A stretch of 64,000 nucleotides of DNA from Dolomedes plantarius (Eukaryota > Arthropoda > Arachnida > Araneae > Dolomedidae), in the NCBI GenBank assembly GCA_907164885.2, contig OU015490.1:241015449-241079448 (forward strand). The letters run 5' to 3'. Both the position numbers and the translations under genes were made by a program. Positions within the stretch are counted from its first letter, which is position 1. The number at the start of each line of letters is the position of its first letter. Under the pieces are notes generated by a model, which worked only from the letters and a program-made list of their open reading frames with translations, was not told where the DNA came from and searched no databases. This document shows, in pieces, positions 24,491 to 35,912 of this stretch.

Positions 24491-24521
<31 letters not shown>

Positions 24522-24522
<1 letters not shown>

Positions 24523-26050
24523 TGGGGCGGAATGAAGTTCGACATTTTTCGGTGTGAAGGAGGTACTGCCAACGAGGGGTAATAAGTAGAACTGGACCAA
24601 CCTATTGCTGCTCAACTACGGCAGCCATGTTAGTCTAGTTTTCTCGAGTGTTAGTGCGTGAATTTTTAGTTCTGTGATTTTTTGCTCTTGTATTGTAACT
24701 TCTGATTTTTTTTTTGCAACCAAGGTAACGTATACATACTTGTTTACATTACAACTATATTTAGTACATTCTTGAAGTACGTTTAATTGTCTCCAGTTTC
24801 ATGTAGTTAAACTTTGGTTTACCTATCTTTATCGAGTGACCTTAAATCCCTAACCTAAATCGTTTGCCTGGGGCGGAATGAGCTACTTCACCATTGCGCT
24901 CCGGAATATTTCTAACTGAGAGACCGTTTTTAATACGCCTTTAATTTTTTTCATTCGATTTCAGATAGTTCGAGACCATAAGAAAAAGGCAAATAGGCAA
25001 TCATGGTCTACTGAGGCAATTAAGAATGCTGTCGAGGTGGTTATTTCTGGCCAATCTAGGTATTTGGAGGCTTCAAACCAATTTGATGTTCCCCAGTCAA
25101 CTCTGGAATGATTCGTTAAAAAAAGAAAGAAAAACCCTAACTACAAGATTGAAGAAATGGCTGGAAATTTTAAAAACGTATTTACGGAAGAGCAGGAACA
25201 TTTGTTCGTTAACTATTTAAAAAAATATGGAGGCTAGGTTATTCAGTCTAACAATTAAAGACTTGCGTAGCCTAACTTATCAGTTAGCGGTGAGAAATTG
25301 CCTTGGTCATATAATTCCAAAGGGAATTGCAGGACAAAATTGGGTCAATGGATTCCTTAAGAGACATCCTACTTTATCTGTTCGCAAACCTGAAGCAACA
25401 TTTGGTGCAAGAGTCATGCCTATCAGGCTGGATGACAGAGTTGGCGAGTTTTCAGCCATCTATTATGATGACCTGCCGGTTAAGAAGGTCCGATATAATG
25501 AGGCTAATTGCGCCACTCCTGGGTGCTCTTGGGTGAGAACTGACAACAGGACCTCTTCATTTCATGTTTCACCTGAAATTCTAATGGCTATTCCAACAGT
25601 TAAAGAATGCGCGAAAAGGACAAATCGGAAAAGGGGAAAGACCGCTGTCTTAACAGATAAGGCTGTCTTAGTGTGTAAATTTTCTGAATAGTCTTAAGAA
25701 AAGGACACAATCAATGAAAACTGTAGTTCAACCTTCATAGTCACTAAAAACTAAATAAATATACAGCAAGCTTATTTCTTCTGCATTTCCTCCAGTTTTA
25801 TATATTTTTATAATTATTTGTCCTTACCACCCTGTTCTGCCCAGGGTATGGAGCAGAACAAGGCAAATGACAAAATTTTCTGTTTTTCAAAAAAAAAATA
25901 TTGTTCTTTTGTTTTATTACAATATTATTGTATTTTTGTTAATATAACATTATAATGTGTTCAGAGAAAAATGTGCAGCTCTCTTAATTAAACCTTTTGT
26001 ATTTTTAAAACCTATTTTTAACTTGGTACCCCGTTCTTCCCTGGGTTCCC
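24522..26050 (+). pseudogene. Pogo/Tigger-like element with catalytic domain deleted
   Basis: Around 24985-25215 the plus strand encodes an N-terminal psq-type DNA-binding region (WSTEAIKNAVEVVISGQSRY, LEASNQFDVPQSTLE). After a stop and a frame change, 25227-25430 encodes a CENP-B/Tc5-type helix-turn-helix (IKDLRSLTYQLAVRN, GQNWVNGFLKRHPTLSVRKP). The frame then jumps directly to a tail (FHVSPEILMAIPTVKECAKR, RKRGKTAVLT) like the C-terminus of such proteins. The DDE domain is missing. Flanks contain repeated TGGGGCGGAATGA at 24523 and 24871 and a GTTCTTCCCTGGG inverse at about 26030. Ends are uncertain; 24522 and 26050 are the neighbouring repeat limits. Confidence 0.6.
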
Positions 26051-26155
26051 CTATATATATATATATACATATATATATAAACAGTTCCGTAACTGACTCA
26101 CTGACAAATTACGCACAGACCAAACTGCTGGACCTAAAGGGCTGAAATTTTGCAT
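26051..26155 (+). mobile_element. Helitron-like 5' fragment, copy H
   Basis: A (TA)n stretch leads into AAACAGTTCCGTAACTGACT and CTGGACCTAAAGGGCTGAAA. Family homology stops near 26155 after TTTTGCAT. Only the 5' 100 bases are kept. Confidence 0.65.
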
Positions 26156-27270
26156 TTATTGAGTTCAAATTTTGAATTTTTTGTGATGATTAACCATATA
26201 ATTTGTAAACAAAAACACATCATAAAACTTCTCATAAAGCTTTTAAAAAAATTTAAATTTAAAATTTTTAAAAGAGTGGGGTAATTTAAAATCGTTATAA
26301 CTCGAAATATTATCTGCCGAATTTCAAAATTTTTCATTTAATTAAACAGAAATATATAAGTTTTAATTTTGATTCAGCGTTTTTAAATATTAATTTTGAA
26401 AAAATTAAAAATATTTAGAGTAAAAATTTTTTTTTAAATATTCTGTAACTTATTTTTAAACAAATCATATTTTCAAAAGTTAAAGTATTTTCAAATTTTC
26501 TGATTCAAAAAGAAAGTAAAATAATTGAAAAAGACATCTTTCAAGTTTGAAGCATTTATCTTTAACGGTTCTTGACTTATAACAATTTGAAGACGAGATA
26601 TGGTGAAAAAAAACTTTCATGCAGAAATACGCATTTACAGGTTTGAACAAAGATTGGCTACTATTAGAATATTGAAATAATAATAATAATAATATATCCC
26701 GTTCTAGTTAAGATAGAAACATGACTTAATAGTCATTTTAAGCGAAAAAGAACACAGAATTCATTAATGTATTAAATTTTTTGTTTCGAAAATTTGAAGA
26801 ACTATGTGTTCTGGATCCCCCTTAAAAACATTTACAGAAAATGATATATTTATTAGCTATAATAGTAAATATTTTTCCATTGAAATGCTCATTACAGAAA
26901 ATTTCATTTGTTTCGTACAGATATGATTTTTACAAAATTCAGCACTCGGTCTGCCATTTTTGGTTATTACCTAATAGGCAATAAGTGAACCTGGTTATTT
27001 TTAACATTCTTTAGTTCAGAATAATGAGGGATACAGTAACCTACCCATGTTATTTTGAAATTGTACTATGAATATCATTCTCTAGAAAAACATTCTCTTA
27101 TATCACGAATTTTACAATTCGAATCAAGTCACGGTTTCAGTTTATTTTCAATTGGTTGGCATTTTGCACCTTAGTAGACGTATGTAGAGTAATAAATGAA
27201 GTTTTATTTTAATAGTGTCTGCAGTTTTGGCCTATAATGTTAAGTTTTTGTTCTAATTATTTAATTATTT
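26156..27270. other. AT-rich intron sequence, nothing recognised
   Basis: A short AATAATAAT run lies near 26680. No supported gene or inverted repeat. Confidence 0.45.
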
Positions 27271-29840
27271 CATTGTTCTCTCAAGTGTTTTATGATTAAA
27301 ATTTATTAATTTGATTTTGATTTAAAAATGTATTACAGAAGATTTCTGCCCTTATTTTGATATTAGCATTTTCCATGATTTTAGATTTTCTTTTATGTTT
27401 CTTAAACGTATTAAGCTGATATGTTCGAGTCGGTCATTTTCCTTTTGCATTCCTTTTCCTAACGATTGTTACCCTTTTCTTCGTAGAAATTACATATCCC
27501 TCCATCAAAATCTACGTCACTTTCATTATCAGAATAAAGACGAAATTTTCATTTCAAATTTCTATTCTGATCGGTGTGAGTGCACGTTCTAAATTCAATT
27601 TTTTTCCATTCTGAAAGACTTGGCAGCAAAATAGAAACTGAAGTATACAAAAAGAATTTGAAAATATCTTTTTGTACACTTATACTATTAGTATAATTTT
27701 GTTGTTCTCTCAAGTGTTTTATCATTAGAATTTATTAATTTGATTTAAAAAATATATTACGGACAATTTCTGCCCTTATTTTAATATTAGCATTTTCCAG
27801 GATTTTGCATTTTCTTTTCTGATATTTCAACATATTAAGCTGACATGTTCGAGTTGGTCATCCTCTTTTCGCATTCCTTTCCTAACGATTGTTACCCTTT
27901 ATTCCGTCGAAATTTCATGTCCCGCCATCAAAATCTGAGTCGCTCTCCCCATCAGAATAAAAACGAAATTTCTATTTCAAATTTCTATTGTCATCGTGCC
28001 AATGGATGTTCTGAATTCAACTTTTTTTCATTCTGAAAGACATGGCAGCGAAGTAGAAACTGAAATATAAGTATACAAAAAGAATTTGAAAAATCTTTTT
28101 TGTATACTTATACTATTTGTATAATTTCGTATAATTTTGTTTTGTATAATTTCGTTGTTCTCTCAAGTGTTTTATCATTAGAATTTATTAATTTGATTTA
28201 AAAAATATATTGCATACAATTTCTGTACTTATTTTAATATTAGCATTTTCCATGATTTTGCATTTTCTTTTCTGATATTTCAACATATTAAGCTGACATG
28301 TTCCAGTTCTTTCTGCATTCCTTTTCCTAACGATTGTTACCTTTTTTCCCGTAGAAATTGCATATCCCGCCATCAAAATCTGCGTCACTTTCACCATCAG
28401 AATAAAAACGTAATTTTCATTTCAAATTTCTATTCTTATCGTTGTCAGTGCACGTTCTGAATTCGATTTTTTCCATTCTGAAAGACATGGCAGTAAAGTA
28501 GAAACTGAAGAATAAGTATACAAATGAATTTGAAAAAATGATTTTGTATATCTATACTATTAGTAAAATTTCGTATAATTTCGTTGTTCTCTCAACTGTT
28601 TTATCATTAAAATTTATTAATTTGATTTAAAAAATATGCTACGGGCAATTTCTCCCCTTATTTTAATATTGGTATTTTTCATGATTTTGCATTTTCTTTT
28701 TTGTTATTTCAACATATTTAGCTGGCATGTTCGAGTCGGTCATTCTCTTTCTGCATTCCTTTTCCTAACGATTGTTACCTTTTTTCCCCGAAGAAATTGC
28801 ATATCCCGCCGTCAAAATCTGCGTCACTTTAACCATCAGAATAAAGACGAAATTTTCATTTCAAATTTCTATTCTGATCTGTGTCAGAGGACGTTCTGAA
28901 TTCGAATTTTTTTCATTCTGAAAGACATGTCAGAAAAGCAGAATCTGAAGTATAAGTATAGAAAAAAAAATTTTAAAACAACTTTTTGTATACTTAATTT
29001 GTATGCATAATTTTGTGTTATATAATTTCATTGTACTCTCAAGTGTTTAACATTAAAATTTATTAATTTGATTTAAAAAATATGCTACGGACAATTTCTG
29101 CCCTTATTTTAATATTGGTATTTTTCGTGATTTTGCATTTTCTTTTTTGTTATTTCAACACATTTAGCTGGCATGATCGAGTCGGTCATTCTCTTTCTGC
29201 ATTCCTTTTCCTAACGATTGTTACCTTTTTTCCCCGAAGAAATTGCATATCCCGCCGTCAAAATCTGCGTCACTTTAACCATCAGAATAAAGACGAAATT
29301 TTCATTTCAAATTTCTATTCTGATCTGTGTCAGAGAACGTTCTGAATTCGAATTTTTTTCATTCTGAAAGACATGTCAGAAAAGCAGAATCTGAAGTATA
29401 AGTATAGAAAAAAAATTTTTACAACAACTTTTTGTATACTTAATTTGTATGCATAATTTTGTGTTATATAATTTCATTGTACTCTCAAGTGTTTAACATT
29501 AAAATTTATTAATTTTATTTAAAAAACATATTACAGACAATGTCTGCCCTTATTTTAATATTGCCATTTTCCATGATTTTGAACTTGGAACATGATTTTG
29601 AACCTATGTTCGTGTCAGTCATTCTATTTTTGCATTCCTTTTCCTAACGACTGTTACCTTTTTCCCGTAGATATTGTATATCCCGCCATCACAATCTGAG
29701 TTACTTTCACCATCAGAATACAGATGGAATTTTCATTTTAAATTTCTATTCTCATCGGTGTCAGTGAACGTTCTGAATTCGAATTTTTTTCCATTCTGAA
29801 AGACATGGCAGCAAAGTAGAAACTGAAGTCTGTATCGAAT
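27271..29840. repeat. Tandem array, ~430-450 bp unit, six copies
   Basis: TTCTCTCAAGTGTTTTA (or close variants) marks unit starts at about 27275, 27704, 28156, 28586, 29033 and 29478, giving periods of 429-452 bp. All units share TTCTGCCCTTATTTTAATAT, CCTAACGATTGTTACC, CATCAGAATAAAGACGAAA and CATTCTGAAAGACATG in that order. Units four and five are nearly identical, pointing to a recent duplication. On the minus strand several units can be read as YSDGESDADFDGG-like sequence. Confidence 0.88.
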
Positions 29841-30044
29841 TCATTGTCATTAGCAGATGTTGCATGCACGGCCATTAAAATCTGCTTTCTCCATCTGAAA
29901 AAGAGGCAAATTTTTCATTTTAAGTATCTGTTTCTATCAGTGTCAATATACGTTTTGAATTCAATATCTTTATTCCGAAAGGGAAACACACGGCTGCAAA
30001 CAAGTAAGTGGGATATAAGTATGCATAAAAACTTTAAACAAATG
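29841..30044. repeat. Diverged partial copy of the 27-30 kb array unit
   Basis: GCCATTAAAATCTGCTTTCT, TTTTTCATTTTAAGTATCTG and CATTTTGAATTC-like motifs follow the order of the array unit but with many changes. Confidence 0.45.
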
Positions 30045-30500
30045 AAATAAAAATCTAAGCACAATCAGGCGTAAACTTTGGTCGAAAGAAGATGAAAACT
30101 TTAAAGTATATTGATAAATGTTGCGAATATGAAAACATGAAGCTAAATGGATATTATATAGAATCAATTTGTGATATCTAAAGAAAATTTTCAGACATAC
30201 TACCAAAAACATGATGATCTTCTGGACCTCGGTAACACGTTTAAAGGAATTTCACCCCCCCCAAAAAAAAAAAAAATCGTAATACAAATTTGTAAATAAA
30301 AATCTAAGCACAATCAGGCAGCCACTTTGGTCGAAAGAAGATGAAAACTTCAAAGTAATATTGCTAAAATGTTGCGAATATGAAAACATAAAACTAAATG
30401 GAAATTATATGTAATCAAGTTGTGATATCTGAAAACAAATTTCAGAAATACAACCAAAAACATGCGGATCTTCTGAACCTTGGTAACTCGTTTGAAGAAA
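30045..30500. repeat. Direct duplication, ~200 bp at ~250-bp period
   Basis: ATAAAAATCTAAGCACAATC, TTGGTCGAAAGAAGATGAAA, ATGTTGCGAATATGAAAACA and ACATGATGATCTTCTGGACC at 30045-30240 recur as close variants at 30297-30490. Confidence 0.8.
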
Positions 30501-30639
30501 ATTCAACCAAAAAAAATACATTTTAAATTTTTGTACTAGCTTAGATATTTCTATTTCTCGTACATTCTCCTCTGACACGCTATAAATTTTTACCAAAAAA
30601 TAAATCTTGCGAGAGCATAATATATAATATAAAGTACGT

Positions 30640-31135
30640 CTGTCCCTCTATGAAAGTCAGTGAGATTGGGAGAGGGTACGATCCCCCCAGATGTCGCCTC
30701 TGGGGGTGCTCCGTCAAAATTGAGGTGGCAACTAGATAAGACGGACTGATACAACTTCTATTTCACATTCGCATTATTTGATCTTAATGAATATCTAAAG
30801 TTTTCATACCTGTCAGACGGTAATAAGTCAATCCAGATTTTTATGCTTTTTATCCAAGTTTTATTTATTTACAAAGCACAACAACAAGAAACATAGAATA
30901 GGACATCGTGGTTTATCACCTCATTCTCAGAACAAGTTCTAACTACCAGCATAAAAACATCAATCGCATGTCAGAATGCACGCAGCGCCCTATGGTCTCT
31001 ATTTGAGCTTCAACAAGGACTCCGAACCTTGTGGTGCTATTTCAAACCGGAGCCGCACACTTCAGCCCGTAAGCCTATATGGACCTGGTCAGGAACTTCC
31101 CACCAGGGGGCATGAGAAACAACAACATAAACTAA
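30640..31135 (+). mobile_element. tRNA-SINE body repeat, interrupted
   Basis: GATGTCGCCTCTGGGGGTGC, GTCAAAATTGAGGTGGCAAC and TAGATAAGACGGACTG (30690-30750) and then CGGAGCCGCACACTTCAGCC, TATATGGACCTGGTCAGGAA and CCACCAGGGGGCAT (31045-31115) are parts of one element. They are contiguous in the copy at 55766-55945. Here about 220 bp separate them, with a partial GACTCCGAACCTTGTGGTGC overlap. Confidence 0.6.
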
Positions 31136-31563
31136 GTCAAAATCCAATTTTGTTTGCAATTCTTCTCGGAACGAATAAAAGAAAGTGCCTTCCATATACT
31201 GAAATTCTCTATACTATGACATTTGTCAGGTAGATTTTAAAAATTTTCTTTGCGTATTTCTCCTTGCGCGATTGAAGTCGATGTTTTATTCAGTCGGTTG
31301 ATATATTATGCATTGAAACGAAATTAGCTATTGTATCCCGTGTTCAGGAATATATACAAAATAGACTTCAAATATCTTTTAAAAGAGAATATTGAAAGTT
31401 TAAGTTAATTTGATTTCTCTGTAATTTGATCTCCTGAAGAACTTCATTTAAATATTATAAAAGTTTTTAGATGTTAGTAGCATGTATCCTGGCGTAATTT
31501 AATGAGTTTTGATTTTCTTTGTTTCGATGAGCATCTAAAGTCCAACATTAAAATTTAGTATTA
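31136..31563. other. Intron sequence, nothing recognised
   Basis: No supported feature. Confidence 0.4.
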
Positions 31564-32322
31564 TCTATGTATAAAAAACAGTTCCGTAACTGACTAACTC
31601 ACTGACTGACTGATTGACTGACATACAAAGCACACACCAAACCGCTGGACCTAAAGGGCTGAAATTTTGCATGGCGATTCTTCTTATAGTGTAGGGGTGC
31701 ATTAAAAAAGATTTTTGAAAAATTCTTCTTAGATTTTTTAAAATTGAATTTTTAAGCTGTTTTAGTAACTTTTTTTACGTTTGCATTTAAAATAATAATT
31801 TGAGGGTTATAAAATTTATATCATAAGAAATATCATAGAAATTCCTTTAAAATGAAATCTTTTTCGAATCTTTACCTCCATTTTCTGATTTTTGGTGAAT
31901 TTTTAAAGATTAATATTTAGAATTTAATTTATTAAATGCTGATCACGTGATTTATTTTTCCGGTACTTTAAATAAATTTAACGTCACGTGCATGACAACT
32001 AAATAGACACAAATTTTTTTTTTCTTCCTAATGCGGCAGAGGATTGGACATTGGGACAAAAAAAAATATTGAAATACAATAAAAGATATTTTGTTCCTCA
32101 AACTGTACTATATTAACTGTACTTCTTTATTATGTCCTATTCTTTATTATGTCCTATTATATTTAATTTGAATATTTTATTCTACTTTATTTTGTCTATA
32201 AAAATATCACTTACGATTTTTTTATAAGTATATTTTTTTTTGTTTTTTTCACATCAATTGTATACATTGACAGTTGTCTTTAATTTGAATGTACTCCGTA
32301 GCGAAGTGCAGGTTTTCAGCTA

Positions 32323-32323
<1 letters not shown>
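31564..32323 (+). mobile_element. Helitron-like element, copy B
   Basis: The 5' end is TCTATGTATAAAAAACAGTT after a host A (31563). The 3' end is GGTTTTCAGCTAG before a host T (32324). TC...CTAG termini, insertion between A and T and lack of terminal inverted repeats or target duplication match Helitrons. A weak GC-paired stem (CCG/CGG in related copies, around GTAGCGAAG) lies about 15-30 bases before the end. No coding sequence. Confidence 0.75.
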
Positions 32324-32379
<56 letters not shown>

Positions 32380-32784
32380 TTGATACCTATTTTGTAATTG
32401 TCTTTTTCTGAAGACAAATCTCGTCGTTTCAAATATTTACAGAGGTATCTTTTGAAAATATACTTTTTCAAGATTAGTTTAGATTTCATTCGGATAAAAT
32501 GATTTGTACAGGGATTCAATCACGTCGAAGTAATAAATAAATCTATTATATGCATCACCTGTTTTAGATGCATATAATGGGTTTGATTATTTTTTAAATT
32601 TCTTTATGTCGGTAACCCTGCAGTAAAAGTTATATGACAAACTCCAGCACTTTTCACCTTCCTTTGATAGAATGGTTCTTTAAGAAACTTGATGTTTTTC
32701 TTTAACCCTTTCCTTACGGGGTATGTATCCCAAGATTACGGAGAAAAAAAAATATATATATATATATATAAATATATATATATA
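32324..32784. other. (TA)n tract and short spacer
   Basis: A (TA)n run at 32324-32376, a spacer without features, then a second (TA)n run at about 32753-32784 abutting the mariner end. Confidence 0.6.
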
Positions 32785-34053
32785 CGGAAGTTCGTTCACA
32801 TTTTATGGAAACAATTTTGTAATTTATTTTTATCGTTTGCATTTTGAGATAAAAATTTGGCAACCTCAGAATAATCGTCTGATACTGTTTTGTTTTGATT
32901 GGAATGTAAAATAAAAGATTTATTTTGAAAACACCTCCTAAAATTAATAGATGGCTCATAGGTTACGTAACTACGCTTTCCAAGGAGAAATATTCGTATC
33001 AACAAATTATAAAGTGGTGTAAATATCGTGGTTATGGCATCTCAAAAAATGTATTTATAATACATTAAATATGAAAGGAAAAAAGTGTAACTGAAAGTAA
33101 AAATGAAAATACGACCACGAAACCTCATCCTAAGACTGTTCGAAATATCAAGAAAGTACCTAAAAAAAACGCCGACTCAGAGATCCATTGCATCGAAACC
33201 AGGAATGTCTTCTGGCACTGTATGTAAAATCATTCATAAAGATTCGAAGTTAAAAATGATGTTTAAACCTAAAGTTCATCTGCTTTTCCCAAATCATATT
33301 GCTAAAGGAAAAACAAATTGTAGAAAATTATGTGAGAAACACCAAGCTGCTGAAAAATGGAAATTTGTGGTAACACTCGATGAGCCATGGGTGTATTTAA
33401 GCAATAAAAAAAGATCAATTTTCTATTGCTCAATTGACGGGAATGACCGTATGAAATGGCTTTGTCAGTCTACAGAAAAGCTCCCAAAGGGATTCAGGAT
33501 AGTTGCAGTACTTTGTTACAACGGCAAATTAAAAGTCAAAAAAGTCTCAAGTAAAGCCAAAATTAATTCACTCTACTTTCCGCAGAAAATTTTAGAACCA
33601 ATTTTTCAAGAGGAAATTCCAGCCTTATATTGAAAGGACGTTCATAAAGTTGAGCTTCATATGTACAAAGCCTCTAGTCACACGTCTAAATCAACTACCG
33701 CTTATTTAGCAAAGAAATAATCGGGACAAGGAATAAAGTGTATCCCTTTTAATGAAATGCCTGTAAAATCACCTGACGCTTCTCCAATGGATTTTTGCGC
33801 TTTCAGTTTATTAAAACGAGCCTTAGGAAAACGGCATCCGAGAACACTGAACGGACTTTCGAAATCGGTTCAAGAGGAATGGGGTAAAACTTACATGATA
33901 GTATTAAGGAAAAGTTTACGTTCATGAAAAATTCGAGCTAGAGCTATTGACAGGAACCATGGCTATTAGATAGAAGAAAATCGACGCAAAAAATTACGGC
34001 ATTTATACATAAAACTTAACTGTCAAAATCGTTTCCATAAAGTGCGAACGACC

Positions 34054-34058
<5 letters not shown>
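32785..34058 (+). mobile_element. Mariner-type (DD41D) transposon
   Basis: The left end CGGAAGTTCGTTCACATTTT and the inverse of the right end, CAGAAGGTCGTTCGCACTTT, match as terminal inverted repeats and continue over TATGGAAAC and ATTTTG. TA lies on both sides, inside (TA)n tracts. The length of 1274 bp fits a complete mariner. Confidence 0.8.
33103..33927 (+). pseudogene. DD41D mariner transposase, two stops and lost catalytic Asp
   Basis: The frame from 33103 encodes a helix-turn-helix piece (PTQRSIASKPGMSSGTVCKI), the first catalytic Asp in VVTLDEPW (33379), and CYNGKLKVKKV. After an in-frame stop at 33631 the same frame continues with HMYKASSHTS, a second stop near 33718, then SPDASPMDFCAF with the last Asp at 33790, ending at 33927. 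The second catalytic Asp (expected before KASSH) is Tyr at 33664. Forty-one residues separate that position from the last Asp, the spacing that defines DD41D (rosa-like) mariners. The N-terminus upstream of 33103 is unclear, since a possible start MASQKMYL at 33034 runs into a stop. Not functional. Confidence 0.78.

Positions 34059-34140
<82 letters not shown>
34059..34140. repeat. (TA)n microsatellite between two transposons
   Basis: About 40 TA repeats separate the end of the mariner from the start of a Tc1 element with no other sequence between. Confidence 0.95.
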
Positions 34141-34143
<3 letters not shown>

Positions 34144-35554
34144 TCATGGACAAAAAAATTAGCGCACCAAGAAATAATTGCGGGATCGTAACGAAACTTG
34201 CAATGAAGGTACATGTCGGGGAGATATGCAAATGATTAGAAATGCAGCGTGATTTCGCATTACCTATAGCCGGTAGAGGGCGTTGAACATCGTACTCTGT
34301 GGAGTATAAAACAGGTAACCAAAGCTTGTTTTAGTGTGCTGAATCATTTACAAAGGAAGAGCTGAGATAGACATGCCATTACGCCGTGTTCGAAGACAAT
34401 ATAAGCAGTTGTCGCAGTTTGAGAGGGGGAGAATCGTCGGGATGATGGAAGCTGGGTGGTCAGCTAGGCGAGTAGCTCGTCAATTAGGCCGCTCTGATTG
34501 TGTTGTGGGGAGGTGTTGGGACCAGTGGACCCGAGAGATGTCATGTACACAAAGACCAGGCTCAGGACACCCTCGACAGACCAGTCGTCGAGAAGACCGC
34601 CACATCGTAAGAAATGCATGCTTACAGCCAACTGCTTCATCGGCCGCCATCCAGGCACAGGTACCACCTTCACTAGGGGCCTCTGTGACTTCTCGAACCA
34701 TACGAAGGCGCCTGACTGAAGGACAGTTGGTATCGCGGCGCCCATTACGTGTGCTGCCCTTGACGCCCACCCATCGACGATTCCGTTTGGAGTTTTGCCG
34801 CGCACGAGGAAACTGGACAGCAGCGGAATGGAACCAGGTCGCCTTTAGCGACGAATCCAGATTCAATCTCGGCAATGATGACAATCGTGTTCGTGTGTGG
34901 AGATCCGTAGTGAACGCTTCAATCCTGCCTTTGCTGTACAGCGACACATCGCCCCCATAGCTGGTGTGATGGTATGGGGTGCCATTGCCTACAATACACG
35001 GTCACCCCTAGTGTTATTCCGTGGCACCATGACAGCCCAGCGGTATGTTCATGAAATCCTGCAACCACATGTGTTGCCGCCACTCATGCAACGGCTCCAA
35101 GGAGCCATTTTTCAACAAGACACTGCTCGGCCTCATACGGCAAGGGTGTCACAAGACTGTCTCCGCACTGTTACTACCCTTCCTTGGCCTGCCCGATCCC
35201 CAGATTTGTCTCATCGAGCATATCTGGGATCATTTGGGACGACGTGTTGGGCATCCCACGAGTTTGAACGAACTAGAGGCAAGGTTACAGCAAATATGGA
35301 ACGAAATGTCTCAAGACATCATACAGAACTTGTATGACTCAATGCCATATCGTATCGCATCGTGCATTCGCGCTAGAGGGGGTACAACGGAGTATTAACT
35401 CCTCCGTTCTTTTGCCTTTTTCTCTGAAATAAATTATCCTTTTTCTTTGATTTTCTTATCATTTACTTATATCAAAGTAGTCATTACGTATGAAAAAATT
35501 CCGTTTCATTTTGACGACTCCTTCTTGCTGCGCTAATTTTTTTGTCCATGAGTG
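34141..35554 (+). mobile_element. Tc1-like transposon, second family
   Basis: Ends CACTCATGGACAAAAAAATT and the inverse AATTTTTTTGTCCATGAGTG, followed by GCGC on the inner side, are perfect terminal inverted repeats at 34141 and 35554. Both sit in TA repeats. The length is 1414 bp. Confidence 0.9.
34373..35398 (+). pseudogene. Tc1 (DD34E) transposase, two frameshifts
   Basis: ATG at 34373 opens MPLRRVRRQYKQLSQFERGR, then a helix-turn-helix (MEAGWSARRVARQLGRSDCV) and a second DNA-binding region (SSAAIQAQVPPSLGASVTSR). The first catalytic Asp is in FSDESRF (about 34855). A one-base loss near 34905 moves the frame, after which MVWGAIAYNTRSPL and IFQQDTARPHTAR (second Asp; usual DNARPH has Asn changed to Thr) are read. 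A two-base loss near 35213, at the SPDLS/IEH site of the catalytic Glu, moves it again, and IWDHLGRRVGHPTSLNELEA reaches the stop at 35398. Two indels inactivate it; otherwise conservation is high, so the insertion is probably fairly recent. Confidence 0.88.
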
Positions 35555-35580
35555 TATATATATATATATATATATATATA
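35555..35580. repeat. (TA)n tract
   Basis: TA repeats separate the Tc1 element and the fold-back MITE. Confidence 0.9.
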
Positions 35581-35874
35581 GGGTGTCCATAATTAAAGTC
35601 CTACTTTCAAAAGGCTGCAAAAAAAGAACCACTGGTCAGAATGACTTCAAATTTGAACTTAATATACTGGAAGAAGGGGTAAACGATTTGGCATAACAAA
35701 ATAAGAGTTCCAACCGCTTACAGCGCCATCTATTGATACATTTTGGAACTTTTTTTTATTATGCCAAATCGTTTCTCCCTTCTTCCAGTATATTCAGTTC
35801 AAATTTGAAGTCATTCTGACCAGTGGTTCTTTTTTTGCAGCCTTTTGAAAGTGGGACTTTAATTATGGACACCC
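35581..35874. mobile_element. Fold-back MITE with ~115-bp arms
   Basis: GGGTGTCCATAATTAAAGTC at 35581 and its inverse at 35855-35874 start arms that match over about 115 bases (including GAACCACTGGTCAGAATGAC and CTTCAAATTTGAA). They surround a loop of about 60 bases. TA repeats flank both ends. It is a non-autonomous Tc1/mariner-type element that would fold into a long hairpin if transcribed. Confidence 0.85.

Positions 35875-35911
<37 letters not shown>
35875..35911. repeat. (TA)n tract
   Basis: TA repeats abut the right end of the fold-back MITE. Confidence 0.9.

Positions 35912-35912
<1 letters not shown>

Larger units (their letters stand above)
21844..24521 (-). mobile_element. Helitron-like element, copy A, split by insertions
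   Basis: On the minus strand the 3' end reads CTCCGTAGCGAAGTGCAGGT and finishes in CTAG at 21847-21844, followed by a host T. The 5' part (about 23767-24521) contains the family's GTTCCGTAACTGACTGACTG block, CCGCTGGACCTAAAGGGCTG and AATCACGTGATC. The terminal TC is obscured by a (TA)n expansion. A Tc1 element (21930-23337) and a further unrelated 427-bp segment (23340-23766) interrupt it. The family has no coding sequence and is therefore non-autonomous. Confidence 0.7.

Noticed and set aside
28636..29345. Two nearly identical 87-codon hydrophobic frames on the plus strand
   Set aside because: They lie in adjacent units of a tandem array, have no start context or splice evidence, and the frame is broken in the other units.
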